From a virus, in the IMG/VR virus record IMGVR_UViG_3300044611_002232, positions 1-47,383 of that record: 47,383 nt of DNA; one strand, 5' to 3'. A model generated the notes under the pieces. The model did not search any database and was not told where the DNA came from. It saw only the letters and a list, made by a program, of their open reading frames with translations. The position numbers and the translations under genes were made by a program. Of the stretch, positions 32,992-41,182 are shown in pieces; position 1 is the stretch's first letter; the number at the start of each line of letters is the position of its first letter.

Positions 32992-34074
32992 CTATATATC
33001 TATATTAAGAGCTGCTCCTATTACCTGATGCATGTCATAATACCTGTACTCTGCCAGTCTGCCTCCAAAAATATATTTCATTTGTGTCTTGGAAAGATTT
33101 TTGTACTTATTACAAGTAATATTATTGATCTCGTCATTGATTGGATAATACGGTTCATTGGAGTGATCATATTGTTGAGAATATTCTTTTGTAACAACTG
33201 TATTGCCCGATCCATTATTTGGTATAAAGTGTTTATGTTCTATGATTCTAGTATACGGTGTTGCGCTATCTGTAAAATTAACTTGTGCCAACCCTTGAAA
33301 ATTTGAACAGTCTAATAATGATTCTTCGAAACGAAGACTGCGATAGTCTAATTTACCAAATTCATAATCGTAAAATCTGTCAATTGGGCCAGTATAAATA
33401 ATTCTAGAGGCTATAGACTCCCAATAATCTCGTTTATCAAAAAAATCCGTTTCTAGCTCTACCACAGAACCATCAATCATTCTAGATATCATTTTAGTAT
33501 AGCCATCAATAGGTATACCTTGATAGATATCGTTAAAATAATTGTCATCATATGTAAATCGAACAGGCAGTCTTTTAATAATAGAGGCTGGCAGCTCTTT
33601 TGGGTCTTTTTGCCATTGCTTAATAGTATAGTTCTTAATCAATTTATGATATATATCATATCCTACTAAAGACAGAGCTTGTTCTTCAAGATTGCTTGGT
33701 TTATCTCGAAACTTTTGTTTATTAATAATACTTAAGGCTTCTTCTGGTGTTCTAACGCCCCAAAATTGATAAAAAGTCCACATATTAAAAGGTAAGGAAT
33801 ATAAATTATTATTATAATTAGCAATAACTTTGTGTCTATAATTATTAAATTCTGTAAATTGATTAACAAATTTCCATATTTTTTCGCTTGAGGTATGAAA
33901 GATGTGAGGCCCATATTTATGGATATCTATACCATCTTTTTTTTCCGTATAAACATTTCCACCGATATGTTTTCTTTTATCTATTATTAGAACGCTTTTT
34001 CCATGATCAAGACATTTTCTGGCTATAGTAGCCCCATATAATCCGCATCCAACTATTAAATAATCGTATTTCAT
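32992..34074 (-). CDS. glf: UDP-galactopyranose mutase
   Basis: A flavoenzyme converting UDP-galactopyranose to UDP-galactofuranose. Visible features are the FAD-binding GCGLYGATIA near residue 9, IIDKRKHIGGNVY at 30-42, the HKYGPHIFHT loop at 52-61, and QWQKDPKELPASIIKRLPVRFTYDDNYF in the substrate region. At 360 aa it is the usual length. It implies that this phage makes Galf-containing glycans or diverts host sugars. Neighbouring glycosyltransferases may use the product. Confidence 0.92.
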   Translation of the reverse strand: MKYDYLIVGCGLYGATIARKCLDHGKSVLIIDKRKHIGGNVYTEKKDGIDIHKYGPHIFHTSSEKIWKFVNQFTEFNNYRHKVIANYNNNLYSLPFNMWTFYQFWGVRTPEEALSIINKQKFRDKPSNLEEQALSLVGYDIYHKLIKNYTIKQWQKDPKELPASIIKRLPVRFTYDDNYFNDIYQGIPIDGYTKMISRMIDGSVVELETDFFDKRDYWESIASRIIYTGPIDRFYDYEFGKLDYRSLRFEESLLDCSNFQGLAQVNFTDSATPYTRIIEHKHFIPNNGSGNTVVTKEYSQQYDHSNEPYYPINDEINNITCNKYKNLSKTQMKYIFGGRLAEYRYYDMHQVIGAALNIDI

Positions 34075-34083
34075 TGCTTATGT

Positions 34084-34725
34084 TTAGTATCCTAGTTGAC
34101 TAGCTATCTTTTTCATAGCCGCTAGTCTATCTGTAAACATTGTAAAATGCAAGAATCTTAAGTCTTGTGGTAGTCCTCTACGGTCATGAACATGAGGATT
34201 CCATAAATAGTCTAGTTCTTTAAATGGTATATTAAAGTGCTTAGGTAAAGAAACCACAGTTTCGTCTGGATCAAAACCTAATTCATGCATGACTGCCGCT
34301 TGTTCCCACCATCCGCTACTACGACTAAATCTATTGTGTTGCCATAGATTATCTAACCAATTTAAACTTTGTTGTGTTAACACCCATACGCCACAGTTCG
34401 GTATTTTACCTATTGGCACATCGTGTATTACTAATCCCATATGGTCCTGCGGCATCAGAGAATCCGAAATATCTAGTGAATCATCACATATAAGCACATC
34501 GGAATCTATCCACAAAACTAAGTCGTAATCATGTAGTAGTTTTGATAGTAATTCTACCTTCCACCAAGAATAAGGATACGTTTTAGTTTTATCCGAAAAA
34601 AAACCTTGCGATGGAAAAAAACAGTCGTAAGAATGTTTTGATGAGTATCTATAAAATGATGGGGCTGCAATTTCTAGTAGCTTATCGTGTCCATCAAATC
34701 CGAAAGAAGTTAGTATCTTTTTCAT
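34084..34725 (-). CDS. GT34-like glycosyltransferase
   Basis: A 213-aa GT-A enzyme with LVLWIDSDVLICD (DSD motif, metal/nucleotide-sugar binding) near residue 69 and NCGVWVLTQQSLNWLDNLW, then RSSGWWEQAAV, matching galactosyl/mannosyl transferase family 34-like layout. Starts at ATG 34725. The gene is next to UDP-galactopyranose mutase, so the donor may be a galactose derivative, but this is inference. Confidence 0.8.
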   Translation of the reverse strand: MKKILTSFGFDGHDKLLEIAAPSFYRYSSKHSYDCFFPSQGFFSDKTKTYPYSWWKVELLSKLLHDYDLVLWIDSDVLICDDSLDISDSLMPQDHMGLVIHDVPIGKIPNCGVWVLTQQSLNWLDNLWQHNRFSRSSGWWEQAAVMHELGFDPDETVVSLPKHFNIPFKELDYLWNPHVHDRRGLPQDLRFLHFTMFTDRLAAMKKIASQLGY

Positions 34726-34726
34726 C

Positions 34727-35014
34727 TTATTCTGCGTCTATATGCTTTTGAATAACGCTAACTATCATTCTTCTCATATGCTGTCTTTCATTTTCGGAAT
34801 ATCCAAATGTGAATTCTGGAGATCTGTCTAGATCGAAATCAGGATAAAATAACTTACACTGTTTATCGATTGTGTCTAGAGATAGTTCTTTTGGCAACAT
34901 AACATTATTACTTAGAAGATTAGATAATTGTTTAATAACTTCTGGATCTTCTTTGTGTTTATTTTTCAATCTTTTTATAAACCAAAGCAAAAAACTTTTA
35001 TCTTTTTTTGTCAT
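34727..35014 (-). CDS. Small helical protein
   Basis: A 95-aa charged, helical protein (starts MTKKDKSFLLWF at an ATG at 35014; the frame up to 35032 has only a TTG). It contains KLFYPDFDLDRSPEF followed by a basic C-terminus. Function unknown. It overlaps the macro-domain gene by 17 bases. Confidence 0.5.
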   Translation of the reverse strand: MTKKDKSFLLWFIKRLKNKHKEDPEVIKQLSNLLSNNVMLPKELSLDTIDKQCKLFYPDFDLDRSPEFTFGYSENERQHMRRMIVSVIQKHIDAE

Positions 35015-35573
35015 TTTTATTCGCGTAAACAAAAACCTTTTGTTTCCCCCAAATATCTTCGATTAGGTCACTAATAAAATCCCAATTGCCTCCGGCTAGT
35101 CCGCTACCGAATTTGGGACAATGAATCTCTACATTTTCTGTTTTATTAAAAAAACCAGTATTGTTAGCTATATATTGAGCTACAGAACTCATGGCCTTCA
35201 CTAAACCAAAATAATTAAGAGGTCTAGCGTTGTTGGGTCCTATTACTCCATTCTGAGCTATCATGTTAACTATATATAATTTATGTTTATATTTGGCTTC
35301 TTCGAAGACCTTAATCACTTGAGCATATCCCATATTCTTTTGCAGGAAGCCCTTGCCTAGCAAGTGATAGTCTGTCTTAACAGACGGATACCTATCCGCT
35401 ATTTGGGCAGCAAACCCAGCGCCAAATAGGTCTATATTGTTACAAACATGAGGTACGAATACCGTGGCACCAGAGTGGTCCCCTCTTACTCTTTTTTCTA
35501 TTACGTCAAAAATAGAGGAATTAGAAATTGAATAAGACTTATAGTTTTTTTTATTAGTAGTAATATTATTCAT
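34998..35573 (-). CDS. Macro-domain protein, ADP-ribose binding or hydrolase
   Basis: A 191-aa macro domain, starting at ATG 35573 where AAGG lies in the leader. Signature parts are VFVPHVCNNIDLFGAGFAAQIADRYP (phosphate loop), YIVNMIAQNGV, and IHCPKFGSGLAGGNWDFISDLI. It resembles Poa1p-type ADP-ribose phosphatases. It could reverse host ADP-ribosylation or handle ADP-ribose signals produced by antiviral defences; that role is inferred. Confidence 0.85.
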   Translation of the reverse strand: MNNITTNKKNYKSYSISNSSIFDVIEKRVRGDHSGATVFVPHVCNNIDLFGAGFAAQIADRYPSVKTDYHLLGKGFLQKNMGYAQVIKVFEEAKYKHKLYIVNMIAQNGVIGPNNARPLNYFGLVKAMSSVAQYIANNTGFFNKTENVEIHCPKFGSGLAGGNWDFISDLIEDIWGKQKVFVYANKNDKKR

Positions 35574-35578
35574 AATTG

Positions 35579-35830
35579 TTACCTTATAATTTTGCTCCAT
35601 TTACCGGCGGGACATTCCTGATCTGCCCATGCTAGCTTATTTAAGAATTTACTTTTCTTGCTAATCGCACAGCCGCACAAATTACACTCCTGTTTGGTCT
35701 TATTAAAGTCAGAACATTCGGCGCATATGGAATACCTCTGGTCTATTTCTGCTTGTGTGGACTTTGGTGATCCGGCCCAAATATGAAAGACCAGGGACTT
35801 TATAAAAGTTTTAAGTTTAAGAAGGAACAT
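35579..35830 (-). CDS. Cysteine-rich small protein
   Basis: An 83-aa protein with CAECSDFNKTKQECNLCGC and a final WADQECPAGKW. The paired CxxC knuckles suggest a small zinc-binding fold seen in uncharacterised phage proteins. A lysine-rich start is followed by a hydrophobic N-terminal stretch that may be a weak membrane segment. It overlaps both flanking genes by a few bases. Confidence 0.6.
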   Translation of the reverse strand: MFLLKLKTFIKSLVFHIWAGSPKSTQAEIDQRYSICAECSDFNKTKQECNLCGCAISKKSKFLNKLAWADQECPAGKWSKIIR

Positions 35831-36050
35831 CTTTCTTTCTTTCCTTGATAGCTATAATGGCATTCTCTTTATCTATAGTAAAAATATCTATTGAGTCAAC
35901 GACTTCTTCTGGCTTTATCCATCTAGAAGATCCTGTTTTTAGTGATACGCACAACCTGTAGCCATTTGACTTAAAGTCGGAGGTTAAGATAAAGTAATCA
36001 CCAGACAAGCCAAAGCAGTCTCCGTGAAGAAGTTCTTCTATGTATTTCAT
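35817..36050 (-). CDS. Small protein with SH3-like beta pattern
   Basis: A 77-aa protein, mostly beta by pattern (ELLHGDCFGLSGDYFILTSDF, then SLKTGSSRWIKPEEVV). Similar short frames occur in other phages as uncharacterised genes. Function unknown. Confidence 0.5.
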   Translation of the reverse strand: MKYIEELLHGDCFGLSGDYFILTSDFKSNGYRLCVSLKTGSSRWIKPEEVVDSIDIFTIDKENAIIAIKERKKDVPS

Positions 36051-36070
36051 TTGTGGTTATAGATTGTTTT

Positions 36071-36262
36071 TTAATGATTATAGTATCTGTCCCAATCTCT
36101 CCACTCTTCTTCTTCGAATTCTTCCTGAATCTTTTTCTTTTCTCTTTTTATTTCACTATTTCTAGGGAAATCGTCTTCCGGAAAACCTCTTTTTGTTTTC
36201 TTCTTTTGTAAATTAGCCCGACGTTCTTCCTTTTTGTTGGGCTGTTCGTCTCTTTGCTTCAT
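36071..36262 (-). CDS. Highly charged small protein
   Basis: A 63-aa protein made almost only of K, R, E, D and Q (a KKEERRANLQKKKTKRG segment, then EEFEEEEWRDWDRYY). It is the first gene of the leftward operon. A GGGTGTATTATG element lies about 50-60 bases upstream. It may be a nucleic-acid-associated peptide, but no evidence beyond composition. Confidence 0.4.
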   Translation of the reverse strand: MKQRDEQPNKKEERRANLQKKKTKRGFPEDDFPRNSEIKREKKKIQEEFEEEEWRDWDRYYNH

Positions 36263-36438
36263 CTTTTTCTAAATTATACGAGTCAAGTAACAAACTTAAA
36301 CACACAAAGTCATAATACACCCCTAGACCAAAAAGTCAACCCTCAAATAAAAATTTCGTCCCTTGCTCTACCCACGATAAAAGATTATATATTATGCAGC
36401 TCCGGTGGATATTATTATTACTTACAGAGTTATAACCT
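36263..36438. promoter_or_regulatory. Divergent promoter region
   Basis: The 176-base gap between the leftward and rightward transcription units. Leftward: TTGACT, 16 bases, then TATTAT preceded by GGGGTG (36343-36316), a good sigma-70-like promoter that contains the GGTGTAT element. Rightward: TTGCTC (36363-36368) and TATATA (36386-36391) with a 17-base spacer. No hairpin or other gene is seen. Confidence 0.55.
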
Positions 36439-38112
36439 ATGAGTTCAGATAAGACAACTATTGTTACTGGTATATGGGATCTTGGTAGAGGAGATATAAG
36501 CGATGGTGGATTAGGGGACGGGGTTTGGAGAAGAGGTTTTGATCACTATATAACACAATTTAAGAACCTACTTTCTGCTACAAAAAACACAAATCTAATT
36601 ATTTTCATAGACCCATCAATAGAACATATAGTATGGGAAATAAGAGAAAAGTCTAATACTGCCGTATATTATCATACAAAGGATGACTTTAAGGGGAATT
36701 TTTTCCCTTTTTTCGATCAAGTGCAAGATATTAGAACAAATGAGAGATGGTTATCTCAAAACGGATGGATAAGAGATAGTACTCAAGCTCAAATGCCTTA
36801 TTATAATCCTATGGTTATGAGCAAGATGTTCTTATTGAATAATGCTAGAATATACAATCCTTTTAATTCAGAATATATGTTTTGGTTAGATGGGGGCATT
36901 ACCAATACAGTACATCCTGGTTATTTTAGTCATGACAATGTTATAGAAAAAATAGAAAAAATAGTCTCTAAATTCCTTTTTGTCTGTTTTCCATATGATA
37001 GTACTACAGATATTCATGGTTTTTATTTAGACGATATGAAAAAATTCGCTCATAGCGAAGAAGTTAATCGGGTTGCTCGCGGAGGTTTTTTTGGAGGAAA
37101 AGTAGATTACATAGGCAAAGCTAACGAAGTTTATTATGGCCTATTAGATTCATCTTTAAGATCAGGATGTATGGGTACAGAAGAAAGCATTTTTACCTTA
37201 ATGACATATCTTGACAATGATTTCGAGTTTGAATCAATCAATAATGATGGGCTTGTGTCTACTTTTTTTGAGAATGTTAAAAACGGAAATACAAAGCTTC
37301 AACCATTAACCAAAATAAAACAGTATACCAAAGACAATATACAGTTATATATTAATGCTTTTAATTCTCCTGATCAATTACAAATGGTGCTAGACTCTTT
37401 TGAAAAATATGACAAAAACTTTTTAGACAAAACAGAAAAAATATTAATTAATAATAGTACTAAAGATAGCTTATTTGAAAAATATGATGAGATTAGAGCG
37501 AGATATGGCTTTTCTGAAATTAGAGAAGGCAATCTAGGAGTTTGCGGAGCGAGACAAAGAGCCGCTGGCCTGTTTAAAGAATCCGGATCAAAATATATGT
37601 TCTTTTTTGAGGACGATATGTTGTTGGATTTAGCTGCCGGGGCCAGGTGTCCTTTTGGATTTAATAAACAAATACCAGATTTTTTTAATTGGATTGTTAA
37701 GCTTATGGACAAAGAATCTTATGATTTTATTAAGTTTAGCTTTAGTGAATTTTATGGACACAACGGAGACCAATGGAGCTGGCATAACGTTCCTGAACCA
37801 AGAAAAACAGAATTTTTTGGCAAAGTACACAATAGACCACCTACAAAATTTAAAAATATAAAATCTTTAGACGGTAATCCATATGCTGACGGTGAGGTTT
37901 ACTACTCTAATTGGCCTCATATTATAGGTCAAGAAGGCAATCAAAAACTATTTTTAGATACAACATGGAATCATCCGTTTGAGCAAACATGGATGAGTCA
38001 TATATATAGTCTTACAAGAGAAGATAAAGTTAATCCAGCTATTCTATTAGCTAGTCCAATCACACATAACAGAGTACATTTTTATGAAGGCCAAGAAAGA
38101 AAAGAAAATTAA
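36439..38112 (+). CDS. Two-domain glycosyltransferase, WlaTC/HtrL-like N-terminus
   Basis: A 557-aa protein. Residues 1-280 resemble the WlaTC/HtrL (YibB) family: TGIWDLGRGDISDGG at 10-24, YYHTKDDFKG near 76, YNPMVMSKMFLL and FWLDGGI. From about residue 295 a second GT-A-like domain carries KILINNSTKDSLFEKYDEIRARYG-- and FFFEDDML with a DD acidic motif. Fused transferases are common in phage glycan operons. No ribosome site is strong. It is the first gene of the rightward operon. Confidence 0.78.
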   Translation: MSSDKTTIVTGIWDLGRGDISDGGLGDGVWRRGFDHYITQFKNLLSATKNTNLIIFIDPSIEHIVWEIREKSNTAVYYHTKDDFKGNFFPFFDQVQDIRTNERWLSQNGWIRDSTQAQMPYYNPMVMSKMFLLNNARIYNPFNSEYMFWLDGGITNTVHPGYFSHDNVIEKIEKIVSKFLFVCFPYDSTTDIHGFYLDDMKKFAHSEEVNRVARGGFFGGKVDYIGKANEVYYGLLDSSLRSGCMGTEESIFTLMTYLDNDFEFESINNDGLVSTFFENVKNGNTKLQPLTKIKQYTKDNIQLYINAFNSPDQLQMVLDSFEKYDKNFLDKTEKILINNSTKDSLFEKYDEIRARYGFSEIREGNLGVCGARQRAAGLFKESGSKYMFFFEDDMLLDLAAGARCPFGFNKQIPDFFNWIVKLMDKESYDFIKFSFSEFYGHNGDQWSWHNVPEPRKTEFFGKVHNRPPTKFKNIKSLDGNPYADGEVYYSNWPHIIGQEGNQKLFLDTTWNHPFEQTWMSHIYSLTREDKVNPAILLASPITHNRVHFYEGQERKEN

Positions 38113-39382
38113 AACCTCCTCAACTAAGCCGGAAACCATATTTGTTCAAATAGCTGCCTATAGAGATCCACAGCTAGTGCCAACTCTGAAAGACATGTTG
38201 TCTAAAGCTAAGTATCCAGACAATATCAGGATAGGAATAGCTTGGCAGCATTCTTCTGATGATGCTTGGGACTCTTTGGATGAGTTTAAGGACGATCCAA
38301 GATTTAGGATAAAGGATATTAATTATCTTGAATCTAAGGGAGTTTGCTGGGCAAGAAACTTAGTACAGTCTCTATACGATGGAGAAACTTACACCCTGCA
38401 ACTAGACTCTCATCATAGATTTGTGGAAAACTGGGATGCTATCCTAATAGATATGCTAAAAGGACTACAGCAGTCCGGGCATCCAAAACCCCTAATAACC
38501 AGTTATATACCAAGTTTTGATCCCGACAACGATCCAGCCGGAAGGGTTAACGAGCCATGGAAAATGAATTTTGATAGATTTATTCCAGAGGGCGCCGTCT
38601 TCTTTCTTCCTGCATCATTCGATTCCTGGGATGATAAAAGCAGGCCGTTACCAGCTAGATTTTATAGCGCTCACTTTGCTTTTAGCTTAGGTTCTTTTGC
38701 CACAGAAGTAAAACACGATCCTAACTATTATTTTCATGGAGAAGAAATAAGCATAGCTGTTAGAGCATATACTCATGGTTATGACCTATTCCATCCTAAT
38801 GTGATGGTTTGTTGGCATGAATATACTCGTAAGGGAAGAACAAAGCAATGGGATGACGATAAAATTTGGGTACAGAGAAATAACAATTCGCATTTAAGAA
38901 ACCGTAAACTTTTTGGGATGGATGGAGAGGTTCAGGATATAGATTTTGGAGAATATGGTTTTGGCAATCAAAGAACATTAAGAGATTATGAAAAGTATTC
39001 TGGTTTGTGTTTCTCAAAAAGAGCCGTTACTCAATATGTGTTAGATCATAAGGCCCCTCCAGATCCTAGTCAAAATAGTGATGATGCAACCTTTGAAGCT
39101 TCATTACTCAGTATTTTTAAGCATTGTATAGATATAGGATTTGCTCAAGTTCCCGAAAATGATTATGACTTTTGGGCTGTTGCTTTTAAAGATAAAGAAG
39201 GTAACGACGTATACAGGAAAGATGCTGATGCCAACGAGATACTTTCTATGAAAAATGATCCTGACGGATATTGTAAAGTATGGAGAGAGTTTCAAACTAT
39301 GATAAAGCCCTATAGCTGGATAGTATGGCCCCATAGTATTAGTAAGGGATGGGCTGATCCTATAACAGGTATTCTGCCCTAA
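38084..39382 (+). CDS. GT60-like GlcNAc transferase
   Basis: A 432-aa glycosyltransferase with IFVQIAAYRDPQLVPTLKDML near residue 20, GIAWQHSSDDAW, GVCWARNLVQSLYDGE and YTLQLDSHHRFVENWD at about residue 99-114, whose DSH replaces the usual DxD. This is the GT60 polypeptide alpha-GlcNAc-transferase pattern, also found in viruses. It overlaps the preceding gene by 29 bases in a different frame. Confidence 0.82.
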   Translation: MKAKKEKKIKTSSTKPETIFVQIAAYRDPQLVPTLKDMLSKAKYPDNIRIGIAWQHSSDDAWDSLDEFKDDPRFRIKDINYLESKGVCWARNLVQSLYDGETYTLQLDSHHRFVENWDAILIDMLKGLQQSGHPKPLITSYIPSFDPDNDPAGRVNEPWKMNFDRFIPEGAVFFLPASFDSWDDKSRPLPARFYSAHFAFSLGSFATEVKHDPNYYFHGEEISIAVRAYTHGYDLFHPNVMVCWHEYTRKGRTKQWDDDKIWVQRNNNSHLRNRKLFGMDGEVQDIDFGEYGFGNQRTLRDYEKYSGLCFSKRAVTQYVLDHKAPPDPSQNSDDATFEASLLSIFKHCIDIGFAQVPENDYDFWAVAFKDKEGNDVYRKDADANEILSMKNDPDGYCKVWREFQTMIKPYSWIVWPHSISKGWADPITGILP

Positions 39383-39388
39383 AACATC

Positions 39389-39775
39389 ATGATAATCGAT
39401 ATAGTACCAAATCATCCCAAATATTTTTCTTTTATTAGGCAATTGCGTTTGGATTCAGAAAATATAGATGGTTTTATACAACAACAAGATTTTAGCGAGG
39501 CCGATCACCTTAAATACATGGATGAATTTGGTAATAATTACTATATAGCCCTAATTGATAATGTTCCTGTTGGCTGGGTTGGTAGCGTGAACAATGATAT
39601 AAGAATAGCCGTTCACCCCAAATATAAAAATATTGGAGTAGGCAAGGCATTAATAAGCTTCATAAATAAAGAATACCCAAGAGCTTATGCAAAAATAAAA
39701 ACTAATAATATAGCTAGTATCAAGTTATTTGAGAGTTGTGGTTTTAAACAAACTTTTATAGTGATGGAAAAATAA
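39389..39775 (+). CDS. GNAT family acetyltransferase
   Basis: A 128-aa GNAT fold with YYIALIDNVPVGWVGSVNND strands and the acetyl-CoA loop VHPKYKNIGVGKALISFI (R/Q-x-x-G-x-G/A type). It ends IASIKLFESCGFKQTFIVMEK. It probably acetylates an amino-sugar made together with the following aminotransferase. The stop overlaps the next ATG (TAATG). Confidence 0.82.
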   Translation: MIIDIVPNHPKYFSFIRQLRLDSENIDGFIQQQDFSEADHLKYMDEFGNNYYIALIDNVPVGWVGSVNNDIRIAVHPKYKNIGVGKALISFINKEYPRAYAKIKTNNIASIKLFESCGFKQTFIVMEK

Positions 39776-40413
39776 TGTACCATAAAATTAAATATAATCC
39801 ATTTAACATAGTAAGGGCATTCGAAGAAGAGGTGTCTTTATATACCGGCTCTAGGTACGCAGTCGCCGTAGATAGCTGTACCAATGCTATTTTTTTAACG
39901 TGTAAATATCTAGGAGTTAAAGAGGTAACTATCCCAGCGAAAACCTACCTATCTGTACCTCAATCTATTATACACGCTGGTGGAGAGGTAGTATTTGACA
40001 AAACAGAACAGGCTAATAGCTGGAGAGGCATTTATCAATTAAAACCATATCCTATATATGATGCGGCTAAAAGATTTAGACATAATATGTATATTCCAGG
40101 ATCGTATATGTGTTTATCTTTTCATATAAAAAAGCACTTAAAGATCAGCAAAGGAGGCATGGTTTTAACGGATGATGATAAGGCGTATGAATGGCTTAAG
40201 CAGGCTAGATATGAAGGCAGGCATGAGGTATATTATAAAGATGATGATATTGATATGCTTGGATGGAATATGTATATGACGCCACAACAAGCCGCGCACG
40301 GATTAGCTTTGATGCAGAATATGCCATTGGACAATCCTGATTTAGATGAAAATAATGGATATAGGGATTTGACAGAATTTTCTGTTTTTAAGCAAAATAA
40401 GGTCGTGGGATAA
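39775..40413 (+). CDS. Half-length DegT/DnrJ/EryC1 aminotransferase
   Basis: A 212-aa PLP-fold fragment. YAVAVDSCTNAIFL and TIPAKTYLSVPQSIIHAGG match the sugar-aminotransferase N-terminus; YDAAKRFRHN holds the pyridine-nitrogen D96, and SFHIKKHLKISKGGMV holds the likely PLP lysine K120. Usual family length is 360-400 aa, so the C-terminal domain is missing and the normal dimer interface would change. It follows GNAT with a one-base overlap and precedes a GT with TAATG, so the frame is maintained and not a decayed remnant. Confidence 0.72.
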   Translation: MYHKIKYNPFNIVRAFEEEVSLYTGSRYAVAVDSCTNAIFLTCKYLGVKEVTIPAKTYLSVPQSIIHAGGEVVFDKTEQANSWRGIYQLKPYPIYDAAKRFRHNMYIPGSYMCLSFHIKKHLKISKGGMVLTDDDKAYEWLKQARYEGRHEVYYKDDDIDMLGWNMYMTPQQAAHGLALMQNMPLDNPDLDENNGYRDLTEFSVFKQNKVVG

Positions 40414-41180
40414 TGAAAATTTGCTTTGCTCTCGACTGTCATTATCCAAACTATGTCAATATGCTAAAAAAGGGCATTCTAAAACAATTTATTGACTTTG
40501 ATTTACAGTCTGATAATATAGCTTTTTTTATCTCAACTAACGCGCCAGAGCTGCTTAAAGACTATGCAAATATACGAAATATTCATGTCTATGATATTGA
40601 ACGGCTAAGAGTAAATAACGAATGTTCGAAAGAGCACGAGATATTACCTATCGATCCAACGGGCATCTACCCAGGTAGATTTCCTTGGAATCTAGAAAGA
40701 TTTATTATTAAAGAAGCAGCTCTTAATAATTATGATCATATTATTAGTCTGGACTCGGATGTTAGAATAACTGCTCCAGATAGAAACTCGTTTTTAAGTG
40801 ATATGATGTCGTCTTTTGAAAATAATAATTCTATCATTACTAATCAAGCTATATTTCAATATAAAGATAAATCACCAGGAGAGGTCTTCGAACTACATCA
40901 TAAATATATTGAGCACTTTAAGTTAAATTATTCTGATGATAAATATAATTCTATGGATGGTCCAGTAATCGTGTATAATAGCGTAGATGCTAAAGCTATA
41001 CTAGAATATATTGATATTTGGAATGATTTCACAGATTTTGGATACAAGAGAGATTATGGTTTTGGTTATGGAGGAGTAGTCTGCGGTAATTGGTCTTTAT
41101 CACTAGCTGTCTCTGGTTTTGAACTAAAACATAAATCTTTACCTCTTGTTCCTTTTCATGATTATGCTGCGAGATATTGA
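40413..41180 (+). CDS. GT-A type glycosyltransferase-like protein
   Basis: A 255-aa protein with HIISLDSDVRITAP (DSD, metal binding) and FGYGGVVCGNWSLSLAVSGFEL, in the arrangement of small GT-A enzymes. The N-terminus MKICFALDCHYPNYVNMLKKG and the later GRFPWNLERFIIKEAAL are consistent. The donor sugar is unknown. It is coupled with the preceding gene. Confidence 0.72.
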   Translation: MKICFALDCHYPNYVNMLKKGILKQFIDFDLQSDNIAFFISTNAPELLKDYANIRNIHVYDIERLRVNNECSKEHEILPIDPTGIYPGRFPWNLERFIIKEAALNNYDHIISLDSDVRITAPDRNSFLSDMMSSFENNNSIITNQAIFQYKDKSPGEVFELHHKYIEHFKLNYSDDKYNSMDGPVIVYNSVDAKAILEYIDIWNDFTDFGYKRDYGFGYGGVVCGNWSLSLAVSGFELKHKSLPLVPFHDYAARY

Positions 41181-41182
41181 AA

